A stretch of 64,000 bases of DNA, taken from assembly GCA_015055965.1 (NCBI GenBank), contig SVHG01000004.1, positions 91,994 through 155,993 on the forward strand, read 5' to 3'. Below the pieces are notes generated by a model. The model had not been told where the DNA came from. It ran no database searches and worked only from the letters and a program-made list of their open reading frames with translations. The DNA comes from Clostridiales bacterium. GTDB lineage: Bacteria; Bacillota; Clostridia; Christensenellales; Borkfalkiaceae. The position numbers and the translations under genes are program-made. This document shows positions 53,304 through 62,600 of the stretch, piece by piece. Within the stretch, counting starts at the first letter, position 1. The number at the start of each line of letters is the position of its first letter.

Positions 53304-53360
53304 GCAAGTGCTATTAAGTACTTGCTTTTTTTGTTATTGAAAGCTTGTGTTAAATTCTAC
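53304..53360 (+). repeat. tRNA-Ser terminator, copy 2
   Basis: GCAAGTGCTATTAAGTACTTGC, T-run, TTGTTATTGAAAGCTTGTGTTAAATTCTAC. It runs into the stop codon of the zincin gene and can also act as that gene's terminator. Confidence 0.8.
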
Positions 53361-54223
53361 ATTATTATCTTATCTACCAATTCTAACAGTTTTTCGTTAA
53401 TATCATCACGGATTTTAAAAACTGATAAAAACAACTTTTCATCACAATTATCAACGTTTGTAGCTGAACTAATCCATTTAAAATAAGAAGCGGTATCTTC
53501 TTTATGCAATTTTTTAATTAAATAATAATCAAATAAAATTACCGCTTTTTCAGATATATCATGTGTTCCGTCATCCATTCTAATATTTTCACCAAGAATT
53601 TCATCTGTGAATTGATGCGTATACTCGTGTAATATTTGATAAAAAATATTCTTATATTCACTTTCGTTAAAAACAAAAGGAACAACGGCATTAAACGAAG
53701 CTTCGCCCCCATATCCTCTACCGTTATTTGTTAAACTATAAGAGAAACCTATTACGGCAAATTTATTAAAATAAGTGAATAATGCTTCATATTTACTCAT
53801 TTCGTTTTTTATCCACTCTTCAATTGCTTTTCTATCCATAGCCGTAGTATTATATAATTTATTCCAATACTCTTCATAAAACACACATTCGCTTTTTAAA
53901 AGTTGGTTTAATGGAAATATAAAACTTTCTTTATCTTCTTGCGTAAAGGCATAATAATTTTCTATTACAGCTATTAATTCTTGAACGGAAGAGCAAAACA
54001 AAGGCAAAAAATTAATTATCGCCAATCTTTCAAAGTTCTCATTGTAGTAATTTGAAAAGAAATTCACAGCAGCCCTAATATTAACACATCTACCGTTTTT
54101 TGCTTCATTAATATTATCAATGTATTCCTTAGAATACAAATTTGAAGCATTTTCTACTTTTATATGAGCTAAGATATGATACATTAAATCCTGAACTAAT
54201 GAATATTTAAACTCTATTTTCAA
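53357..54223 (-). CDS. Putative zinc metallopeptidase (HExxH), uncharacterised
   Basis: 288 residues, no signal peptide or membrane helix. H199-E200-Y-T-H203 (ILHEYTHQF) is a zincin motif on a predicted helix; E228 in DISEKAV could be a third ligand. The rest is alpha-helical with no family I recognise. AT-rich codon use. It lies alone between two copies of the tRNA-Ser terminator repeat, which suggests it arrived as an insertion. Peptidase activity is inferred from one motif. Confidence 0.7.
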   Translation of the reverse strand: MKIEFKYSLVQDLMYHILAHIKVENASNLYSKEYIDNINEAKNGRCVNIRAAVNFFSNYYNENFERLAIINFLPLFCSSVQELIAVIENYYAFTQEDKESFIFPLNQLLKSECVFYEEYWNKLYNTTAMDRKAIEEWIKNEMSKYEALFTYFNKFAVIGFSYSLTNNGRGYGGEASFNAVVPFVFNESEYKNIFYQILHEYTHQFTDEILGENIRMDDGTHDISEKAVILFDYYLIKKLHKEDTASYFKWISSATNVDNCDEKLFLSVFKIRDDINEKLLELVDKIIM

Positions 54224-54262
54224 TTTTATTCACTCCGTGCATTTATGTTCGCTATTAAAGTT

Positions 54263-54291
54263 ATTATATCATATAATTGGGGTATAATCAA
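54263..54291 (-). promoter_or_regulatory. Promoter of zincin gene
   Basis: Minus strand TTGATT (54286-54291), 17-bp spacer, TATAAT (54263-54268). Confidence 0.7.
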
Positions 54292-54349
54292 GCACCTGCT
54301 TAAAAATTATTAAAAGGAAAAAAGCAAGAAAACATTTTATTCATAAAGC

Positions 54350-54409
54350 AAAAGCGCTATTAAGTACTTGCTATTTTTGTTATTGAAAGCTTGCGTTAAA
54401 TTCTATATG
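54350..54409 (+). repeat. tRNA-Ser terminator, copy 3
   Basis: GCTATTAAGTACTTGCT, then TTTTTGTTATTGAAAGCTTG, then CGTTAAATTCTATATG. It matches copy 2 over about 52 bp with few differences, in the same orientation, about 1050 bp away. The left hairpin arm is degraded. Confidence 0.8.
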
Positions 54410-54499
54410 AAAAACAATAATTCTTACAACCTTAAAAAATATTTGAAAAAGCTGCGCTTTTGTATTATAATATAGTAAAAAACAACTCTGAGGAAATTT

Positions 54500-54967
54500 A
54501 TGGAATTTTCACACAAAGAAGGTCAAACTCTCGCACTTACGGTAAGCTATTTAATAGATGAATCTTTACCGCTAGTTTCTAATTTAGCAAACCTTTCACG
54601 AGCTTTGTTCGACGGATTTAAAAACGTTTCGTGGGCGGGCTTTTATTTGGCAAACGAAGAAGGCAACACCTTGTATCTTGGCCCGTACCAAGGCCCTTTA
54701 GCTTGCACGGTTATCCCATTTTCTAAGGGTGTTTGCGGTTACTCTGCAACAAATAAAAGGAGCGTGTTAGTTGATAACGTGCATACTTTTGAAGGACATA
54801 TTGCCTGCTCTTCATCAACGAATAGCGAGCTTGTTGCCCCCATTTTAAAAAACGATAAGGTTTTAGGCGTTATAGATTTAGACAGTAACGAGCTTTCCAA
54901 CTTTACAAAAGAGGATGCTAAAATTTTAGAAGAAATTGCTTTAATTATTGCTAAGCTTTTTCCCTAA
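54500..54967 (+). CDS. msrC: Free methionine-(R)-sulfoxide reductase
   Basis: GAF-domain enzyme that reduces free Met-R-sulfoxide. 155 residues. Cys at 69, 79 and 103; the spacings 10 and 24 equal those of the E. coli enzyme (84, 94, 118). SWAGFYL, GPYQGPLACT and HIACSSSTNSELVAPI are family motifs. Monocistronic. Confidence 0.94.
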   Translation: MEFSHKEGQTLALTVSYLIDESLPLVSNLANLSRALFDGFKNVSWAGFYLANEEGNTLYLGPYQGPLACTVIPFSKGVCGYSATNKRSVLVDNVHTFEGHIACSSSTNSELVAPILKNDKVLGVIDLDSNELSNFTKEDAKILEEIALIIAKLFP

Positions 54968-55043
54968 CGTTAATACTCGTTAAATTTTTACACTAAGATT
55001 ACCTGCGGTATAAAAAATTATATTAATTAAAGTAAATACCTGC

Positions 55044-55070
55044 AAGGCTGCTGCTAAAGCCTTTTTTATT
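55044..55070 (+). terminator. Terminator of msrC
   Basis: AAGGCT / AGCCTT stem followed by CTTTTTTATT on the plus strand. Confidence 0.65.
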
Positions 55071-55071
55071 A

Positions 55072-55150
55072 TCCATCGGCATAGCCGGTGGTTTTGTTTG
55101 CATAAACAAAAAACCGGGGGGATTTTTATTTTAATCCACTCGGTTTTTTT
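55072..55150 (+). other. Cluster of hairpins after msrC
   Basis: CCATCGGCATAGCCGGTGG hairpin, then GGTTTTGTTTGCATAAAC followed by AAAAAACC, then CCGGGGGGATT...AATCCACTCGG with a T-run. They may be stacked terminators. 55151-55267 is plain AT-rich sequence. Confidence 0.5.
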
Positions 55151-55267
55151 ATGTTATATATTTTCTTTCAGTTATACTTTAAGAATATTTTTATAAATTC
55201 TCTATTCTTACATTTATTTAATACTGATTTTATATTTTTTATACATTAAAAAGGATTTCTTAAGAAT

Positions 55268-55486
55268 TTAAAGTGGATATTTTTGTTCTATATTAAAATC
55301 TAATCCGTTCTTTTCCGCATCCACCCACTCTTGTATTATTTCTAAACACTCAGTATACGCTGTGCGTTCACCGTATTCAAACAGTTCCCCTTCCACCTCT
55401 CGATATTCGGCAAGCTCATTTAAATAACACAATAATAGCTCTGTAAGCGTTAATAATACCTCTTTGGATGATTTTTTGATAGTCAT
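55268..55486 (-). CDS. Small hypothetical protein
   Basis: 72 acidic residues, predicted all-helical (SSKEVLLTLTELLLCYLNELAEYREVEGELFEYGERTAYTECLEIIQEWVDAEKNG overall). It overlaps the upstream gene by 4 bp, so the two are translationally coupled. No family recognised. Confidence 0.65.
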   Translation of the reverse strand: MTIKKSSKEVLLTLTELLLCYLNELAEYREVEGELFEYGERTAYTECLEIIQEWVDAEKNGLDFNIEQKYPL

Positions 55487-55890
55487 TCGATTTTCTCCTC
55501 TAATATATCAATATAATCCACTAATCCTTTATAAATACAACATTGAAATATTTTACTTGTTAATTTTTCTTTAATTAAGTAGTATTTACTTCTTTCTATT
55601 GGACTACTTATAATAATTTTCACATCCTTATATCCTTTACTTATCATTAAAAATATTTTCTTTAACCATTCCTGTTTTTCTGAGTTAATAATTTCTCCCA
55701 TTATGTTGATTATCGTTAAAACGTCATTATCTATTATTATCAGTTCCTTCTTATTACTTATATAAAAATATTTTTCTTTAATATTCAACTTAATCATTTT
55801 CTTTATATAAGGCAGTCGCTTTATTACCCACCGTATTTTTTCTTTAGTCAATTTTTTCATCTCACTACATTTTATAGAGATATTATACAA
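55483..55890 (-). CDS. Hypothetical basic protein
   Basis: 135 residues, Lys/Ile-rich. The likely start is the ATG of MKKLTKEKIRWVIKRLPYIKK (55860), since MYNISIKCSE adds ten residues; neither has a strong site. Coupled to the 72-residue acidic protein by a 4-bp overlap. The basic/acidic small pair resembles a toxin-antitoxin layout, but no family supports this. Confidence 0.6.
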   Translation of the reverse strand: MYNISIKCSEMKKLTKEKIRWVIKRLPYIKKMIKLNIKEKYFYISNKKELIIIDNDVLTIINIMGEIINSEKQEWLKKIFLMISKGYKDVKIIISSPIERSKYYLIKEKLTSKIFQCCIYKGLVDYIDILEEKIE

Positions 55891-56339
55891 TGTATTGATT
55901 TATGAAAAATCCATACTTTTAATAAACCCTTTTTCATATTTTAAATGGATAATTTATTTATATAGCAACTACCACATAAAAACAATTTTAGTATTATAAA
56001 ACACTTACAAACCAATTCTCTTCATTTCTTTTTTATTAAAACAACCCCAAAAGTTCTTCAACTTTTAGGGTTGCAAATTACAAAATAATTAATTTCCTTT
56101 ATTTTTTACTACAAAGTCGTTTTACTTAAACTATAATCCTTTAATGGGTATTAATTTTACACTCTAATTATATAACGAATAGATTTATCTTTTTTTATGC
56201 ATTTTTATTTATTTTTTTATAAAAAATATAAATTTAATAGTTTTATTTTAATGTAAGTTTTGCATATAAAGCAAAAACGAGATTGACATAAACAATCTCG
56301 TTTTTTACTTTACTTATTTAACTACTGATTAACAAATAA
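55891..56339. other. AT-rich intergenic stretch with two terminators
   Basis: No ORF of note. 56042-56073 is a hairpin CAACCCCAAAAGTT / AACTTTTAGGGTTG. 56276-56302 is a hairpin AACGAGATTG / CAATCTCGTT with T-runs on both sides, the terminator of the operon at 56340-58849. I see nothing else. Confidence 0.7.
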
Positions 56340-57044
56340 TTATTTAAAAAAGTCGTTTAAGAATTCAGTGATGTTTTCACTGTAAGTGGTGTATTCTAAA
56401 TAATAATGAACGTCATTAAAATAGGTTTTTATATCATACACAAAAACACCATCTTCGGGGTAATATTCCTTTATTCTATATTGAATTTTAACACCATCTA
56501 CGTAATGAGTACGATTATAATCAACCTGTATTAAATCGTTTTGTTTTACCGACTTGTCATAAACCTTTACAAATAAAACAAATGACGGATTATCTAAATC
56601 ATCTGTTACCTCAATTTGACCGCCTTTAACTTTTTGATTTGACGTTTTAAAAAGAAGTGAACTAATAACAACATTCGCATCAATATCAACAATTTCTATG
56701 CCAAACTTCTTTAACTCACTAGAGAAGTTATTACCTTCAATAATCGATATAACTAACTCATCAACAAAATATACTTGTCCTTCTTCGCTTGTTAAACAAC
56801 TTGAATTATCAGACTGAAGCACGTCTTCCCCATTAGAAAAATGCTTAATAGAAAAAGGAATAATGACCGAACAAAAAATAATAAAGGTTGCAACAGCTGT
56901 AGCAAGAAAACACCAATTTAAAGCAGGCTTACTTTTTGGTGGACTAATGGTATCTTTAATATCTTCCCACACCAAAGAGAAATCCTTAACCTTAATCTTC
57001 TCTATACTCTCTTCTATTCTTTTTTCGTTCTTCTTATTTTCCAT
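56340..57044 (-). CDS. Single-pass membrane protein, possible anti-sigma factor
   Basis: 234 residues: cytosolic charged N terminus (1-42), one membrane helix (about 43-66), extracytoplasmic beta-rich domain (70-234). Third gene of an operon with a sigma factor and a secreted protease; it starts 7 bp after the protease stop. Topology and position fit an anti-sigma factor whose outer domain senses a signal. No zinc-finger anti-sigma motif is visible, so the role is inferred from context only. Confidence 0.65.
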   Translation of the reverse strand: MENKKNEKRIEESIEKIKVKDFSLVWEDIKDTISPPKSKPALNWCFLATAVATFIIFCSVIIPFSIKHFSNGEDVLQSDNSSCLTSEEGQVYFVDELVISIIEGNNFSSELKKFGIEIVDIDANVVISSLLFKTSNQKVKGGQIEVTDDLDNPSFVLFVKVYDKSVKQNDLIQVDYNRTHYVDGVKIQYRIKEYYPEDGVFVYDIKTYFNDVHYYLEYTTYSENITEFLNDFFK

Positions 57045-57051
57045 AAACTCC

Positions 57052-58242
57052 TTAACTAATCAAAACTGAAATTGCTCTATCTAAATTTCCTAATCCATTA
57101 ATATTAAGATATCCTATATTGTAAGAATCATCCCCGGTGGCAACCTTTAAATAATATCTGGTAGCAATTATTTGTTCACTACTATTGTAATAGGTATCAA
57201 TTTTATATCCACAACCAATAACCACGTGAGACCTCGGCGAATATGCACTACTAACGGTATCCACCCCATTAGTTTCCGTAATACTGTCTAAAAATGCATA
57301 AGTCGTTAAAAATAAAGCTACCGGTTTTCCGCTTTGAACAGCCGACTTATAGCTTTGAATATTTAAGCTACCGTTAGTAAACATATTTACCGTAGTATAA
57401 GTATAACCTTTACTTGAAGCGTAGGCGCTCATACCGGTTTGAAAACCGGAAAAGGTTGTTCCTAATTGAGCCACGTCCGTTTCCATTAATATGTATAATT
57501 GATCCACAACATTTACAACTTCAGTAGATGCAGTTTTGTAACGTATTATACTTCCTAGTTGCGTATACGTTTTAAAATTGGGAATTAAATTTTCGCAAAA
57601 TCTATCGTAATAACCTATTAACACAGCTCCTGCAGTATTTGCACATCCCGTTAAATCATCAACGCTTCCATAGTAATTAGGCAAATCGTATGGAATAGAA
57701 TAGCTTTCTGTTGATTTTGTTGCATAACTTATAGTTTCAGTTCGTTCAGTAAAATTACCAACACCGGAATATCCAAAGCCTTTATTTGCCAATTCCGCAA
57801 GAGCATCTGCCCCAACTAAAGAATTATTTTCAACCTTATAAAAGCTATTATTTAAATAATAAAGATACGTTCCGTGTGTTATATACACCGGTAAGCCTAA
57901 GCAATTATCAAAAGGTGATTGTTTGTTGTAAAATAATTCTTCAACTTCATAAAAAGTTTCGCTATTGGTTTGAATCTCCGTCAACAATGCGTACCCATTA
58001 ACCTCGCCAATACTGAAATTATATTGTCTGCCGTTAATATTCAAGTTTTCATCGTAAAGAGCAAAATAAGTATATTCCAATTCACCATCGTAATCAGTAT
58101 CAGATGAAAGGAAATCAAGGAATGCTTGCTCCACCGCATCAATATCATCCGCCCTAGTTATGGGGGCAGGTCTCATGATCATTATTGAAAGAATAAAAAT
58201 CCCAACAAAAAATAATAACCACCCTTTTTGCTTTTTTTTCAT
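57052..58242 (-). CDS. Secreted papain-like cysteine protease (C39/C10-like)
   Basis: 396 residues. Signal peptide (MKKKQKGWLLFFVGIFILSI then MIMRPAPITRA), propeptide-like region (35-180), then a papain-fold domain: nucleophile C200 in DLTGCANTAGAVLIGYYDRF and His339 in PRSHVVIGCGY. The pattern is that of Peptidase_C39_2/C10 (streptopain-like) proteins. Second gene of the sigma operon, 52 bp after the sigma gene. Confidence 0.8.
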   Translation of the reverse strand: MKKKQKGWLLFFVGIFILSIMIMRPAPITRADDIDAVEQAFLDFLSSDTDYDGELEYTYFALYDENLNINGRQYNFSIGEVNGYALLTEIQTNSETFYEVEELFYNKQSPFDNCLGLPVYITHGTYLYYLNNSFYKVENNSLVGADALAELANKGFGYSGVGNFTERTETISYATKSTESYSIPYDLPNYYGSVDDLTGCANTAGAVLIGYYDRFCENLIPNFKTYTQLGSIIRYKTASTEVVNVVDQLYILMETDVAQLGTTFSGFQTGMSAYASSKGYTYTTVNMFTNGSLNIQSYKSAVQSGKPVALFLTTYAFLDSITETNGVDTVSSAYSPRSHVVIGCGYKIDTYYNSSEQIIATRYYLKVATGDDSYNIGYLNINGLGNLDRAISVLIS

Positions 58243-58294
58243 AAAACGCCTCCTATGAGTTTTTCACCCATATGACGTTTTCTAACCAAGTATT

Positions 58295-58849
58295 TTATTC
58301 AACTTTTTCTTTTTTTTCTTGAAAATCATTTTTTATTTTACTTAATGCTCTATAATAAATTGATGTTATTGTAGCTAGCGGCTTATGCATCATATCTGCT
58401 ATATCTTTAAAGGTATCATTTAAAACAAATTTGAATATAATAATTTCTTGTTCTATTTCTGAAAGATCTTTTATCAAGTAATAAAAAGACTGCTCCTCAA
58501 TTATATCTTGTGTAAAATCAACGTTTGATACAATTTGTGGATCTAATGGAAGATTATATCTTGACCGCATGGCATCTTTTGCAGCATTTGCAGTTACTAT
58601 ATAAATCCATCCTACCGGATTTTTAATATTCTTAATTTTTTTCGCATTCTTCCAAACTTTAATTAAGACATTGTTAACAACTTCGTTTGCCAAATATTCT
58701 GAATGGCAAATCGTTTGAGCCGTTATCTGAATAATTTTTGCATACTTCTCATAAAAAAGTTTTAATCCATTCTCTGGGGCCTTTCGCACTAATTTTATTA
58801 TTTTATTGAATTGTTCCCTTTTTTCTTTTTGAGTTTGCAATTTTTCCAT
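58295..58849 (-). CDS. ECF-type RNA polymerase sigma factor
   Basis: 184 residues. Region 2 (about 22-95: FYEKYAKIIQITAQTICHSEYLANEVVNNVLIKVWK...NPVGWIYIVTANAAKDAMRSR) and region 4 (about 125-180: LSEIEQEIIIFKFVLNDTFKDIADMMHKPLATITSIYYRALSKIK), with no region 3. First gene of the operon; probably drives its own transcription. Regulon is unknown. Confidence 0.88.
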   Translation of the reverse strand: MEKLQTQKEKREQFNKIIKLVRKAPENGLKLFYEKYAKIIQITAQTICHSEYLANEVVNNVLIKVWKNAKKIKNIKNPVGWIYIVTANAAKDAMRSRYNLPLDPQIVSNVDFTQDIIEEQSFYYLIKDLSEIEQEIIIFKFVLNDTFKDIADMMHKPLATITSIYYRALSKIKNDFQEKKEKVE

Positions 58850-58905
58850 TATTCTTTAGTTCGTCATTAGAATTTTTTATTTTTATAACAAATAAATTAT
58901 TATAC

Positions 58906-59235
58906 TTAATGCTTTAAAAATATATCAATTTGTTTCATAATCAATTCTCGCATATTTTTATCTAATTTATGCCAATTTTCAATCAACTCTTTATCTTCAG
59001 GCAACAAATATACGAATTCTTGATCATCTGCTTTAACTAAATCAGTTACTGGGATATCCAAAGCAAAACAAATTTTCTCTATGGCTTCTAAACTCGGGGT
59101 ATAATTCCTTTTTGTATACCAGTTTCTTATACAAGCCTCTGTTAAATCAGCTCTTTTTGCTAGCTCATAAATTGTTATACACTTCGTTTCTATTAGTTCC
59201 TTTATTTTTAGTTTTATTCTTTCACTAAGCGTCAT
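58906..59235 (-). CDS. XRE-family transcriptional regulator
   Basis: 109 residues from the ATG at 59235, chosen for GAGAG eight bases upstream; the longer ORF to 59319 adds 28 unlikely residues. N-terminal helix-turn-helix (YELAKRADLTEACIRNWYTK, about 22-41), then an acidic segment. It lies 56 bp upstream of the sigma gene on the same strand, so it may control or belong to that operon. Confidence 0.82.
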   Translation of the reverse strand: MTLSERIKLKIKELIETKCITIYELAKRADLTEACIRNWYTKRNYTPSLEAIEKICFALDIPVTDLVKADDQEFVYLLPEDKELIENWHKLDKNMRELIMKQIDIFLKH

Positions 59236-59684
59236 AAGCATAACTCTCTTTTTTATAATCATCCTTATTATACACAATTTATTTAATAAGGTTAAAGAGT
59301 CATGCTCCATATTAAACATAGTTATACCTATGTATTAATAAAACAACAATTATCATGCATAGAATTATTTTATAAAAATTTCTATTCTTCTAAAATTAGC
59401 AATTTTATATGCTTTGAGTAAAATTACACACTAATTAAACAATAAAATCAATATTTTTGATATCTTTTTTATCTTTATTCTCTTAGAAAACACATTTGTC
59501 ATTATATTTGATAAAAATACCATCTATCGACGCTAATTTTAAAAATTTAATTTATTTTAATTTCAATAATACACACTAAAAGCACCCCATTTTTTCTTTC
59601 GGGGTGCTTTTTGCTTAAAAACAATTTCATCATATTCGCCTTTTAAGGACTAAGTGTTGGTATATATTTCTTAATATTTACAAT
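59236..59684. other. AT-rich gap with terminator of the large secreted protein gene
   Basis: 59578-59612 is a hairpin AAAAGCACCCC / GGGGTGCTTTT with T-runs on both strands, the terminator of the gene at 59685-63857. The rest (59320-59570) is AT-rich and shows no gene; promoters for the XRE gene are expected here but not clear. Confidence 0.65.
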
Positions 59685-62600
59685 TTATTCTAACAATTCT
59701 TGATTGCTATTAATATATGATAAATAATCGATTTCTTGAAGCTTTTCTAATTCGTACCCTTCTGGAACAAAGAAATAATATTGACCACCAATATAACAAA
59801 TAGAAACCTGATCATCTACTTCAATACAATAATCATTGTTTAAAACAGTGGATGTGTTTAAATTTCCCATACTCATAGTTATTGGCAAAATAGGAATTAT
59901 TTCACTTCTAAATAAACACTTAGAACATATATTTGTGACACCTACAGTCTTCCACGTATGACTTTCAGTTTCTCCCATATTGCCACAATACTCACAAACT
60001 AGGTAATGACATATAGCATTTTTTTTCTGATATTTAGTATATAAATGCTCTGTATGCCAATGAGCTGTAAAGAAAATTGAGTACGTGCTACTTAATACGA
60101 AATTTCGATGATTAAATAATATTGTTTTTCGCATGACATATATATTATCCCCATTCATCCAATAACCACAATAACTTGATTTAGCTGAATATGGAATACT
60201 TATATATTCTCCGTCTATAACTTGCATTGATGAACATGCACTACCCCCAACTGCGTTAAAAAATAATTCATAAACGACTGCCGTAGTACCAATTAAATCT
60301 AAATCTGTAGTTATATCAGTTGATAGTTGCGTATATTTTATATTATTTGCATACCAGCCAGTAATACGTATATGAGTACCCAATTCAAATTGATAGCCTA
60401 ACGTAACAGTTCCATCATAATATGAGTACGTTGAAGGATTTCCAACTGGCGTTAAACCTTCAACCGTATAAGTTATATTATAACTATCCCAGCCTGCATA
60501 CAAGGTTGTTCCAACGGGAAAATCCCTATTTACAAATTCACCTGTATTATCAGCAATTAAATTTCCAGTACCTCGTTCACCATCATACCAACCTGTAAAA
60601 GATACTATTACTGTACCAACTTGATGAGTTAAAACAGGTAACTTAGCATCAATACTTGTAAAAGAAAACTCCTCAACATTTAAATCACCAACAGGCGAAT
60701 ATAAATAGCCACTTACAGCAATATATTCACAAACCGGTCTTACCCATATATCCCCACAAGAAACAAATCCGTCCTCAGGTAAATCTGTCCATTCACCATC
60801 ATTTGTTAATTTATATTGCCATTTTTCAAACACATATCCGATTAGGCAATCAGGCTCTGGCAAAACAAATGATTCTCCGCAATTATAAGAACCAGGATTA
60901 TTAGGCACAGTAATGCAATTTGAATATTCTTGATAAATAACATTATGTGTAGTATGTTCTTGTGTTTTTAAATATAATCTAAGCTCCTCCTCTTCCTGGT
61001 ACCATATCTCACCAGAAACAGTATTATAAACATTTTCAAACTCAATATCGGTATAATATCCAATTATGTCAAAGCCAAACTCATTTGGCGTATAAATTGA
61101 ATATACTTCTCCATAATAATATGTCTCTTCTTCACACACTTCACCGTCTAATATATATGTAACATCTGTAGATAATGAAGCAAGAGAAATATTTTCTAAA
61201 GAAGCATTAAAGCCTCTATAATTACTTATTAATGAGCTTGGAACATATATTATTGCTTGGGGTGAAATATTATCAAAACAACCAATATCAATATGTAAAA
61301 CCGTATCAGTTTTAAATATTTTTACATCTGAAAGATTAGAACAATTTTTAAATGCATCATTTCCTAAATAGTTTGCAAAAACACCAAACTCAACACTTTG
61401 TAAATAATTATTATTTTCAAAAGCAGAATTTGCTATACACGAATACTCTTTTAAATCAACTGAAGCCGCTGTTCCGTTATACTTAAACAATACGCTACCC
61501 AATGAAACAAATTCATTACTATTCTGTGTAAACCAAGCTGTTTCTGCAACAGCATCAATACCATCCACGCTATTTAGACATGGAGCCGTAATCGCAGTTA
61601 CCCCCGCACAGCCGGCAAACGCATTAGAATATAACGAAATTACATTGTTTAAATTTACCGTTTGTAAATTAGTATTACCTAAAAATGCATAGCTTTCTAT
61701 CACATAGACACTATCTGGCAACGAATAAATTAAATCAGTCTTACCCTTGGGATATGCCAATAAGCAACTTTGTTCTTTATCAAATAAAACGCCGTCTATT
61801 GAAGAGTAATGATTGTTTGATATATCAATATTTATCGCCTGCAACGCAGAACAATTATAATAAACGCCTACGCCAATAAAGTTAACGTTAGCCCCAACAC
61901 TTGAACTATTTAGCATTACACAATTAGCAAAGGCAAAATCACCAATGCTTTCTAATGATGAGGGTAAATTAACATTTTGCAATGAGATACAGTTAAAGAA
62001 CGCCCCCTTACCCAACTTTTCAAGTTGCGAATTAGCATTAAAGGTTACAGTAGTTAATCCGGTCATACCAATAAACGCATAATCTGCTACGTACGTCACG
62101 CTACTTGGTATAGTAATTGACGTAACTTGCGGTAAATTAACAGGTAATTCATTTGGATCTAAAGCACCACCATTAAACAAACTTTCTATTCCGACAACAG
62201 TTTTTCCATCCAACTGATCAGGTATTACTAAACTTGAAGGAATTTGAGTTATATTTAAACCGGTAACCACACACTCATCTTCATTAACAACTCTATATTT
62301 AAAGCTTTCCGCTGTTCCTGTACATATATCTCCCTTAATATAGTCGATTATTTTTTTATCATGAGCTTCTAAGTTATGCGCAATCCCTACTTCGTCAGTA
62401 GACTTCTTCCCATCAAAATATTCGCTTGATCCCATAAGCCTTACCCTTCTATCATTATCACCGTTTTGAAGAGTATAACCGTGTGCCAATTGCGAATCCA
62501 AATCTATAAATAAATCATCTAAAATTAAAAATCCTGGGCTAAAAGAAATTCCTAAATGCTGATAAGGCGCTATCGCCGTTGTGAAATTATTTAATATGCT

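Noticed and set aside
62334..62356. TATAGTCGATTATTT in the large lipase-like gene as a repeat copy
   Set aside because: Only part of the core matches, in frame and without flanking arms.
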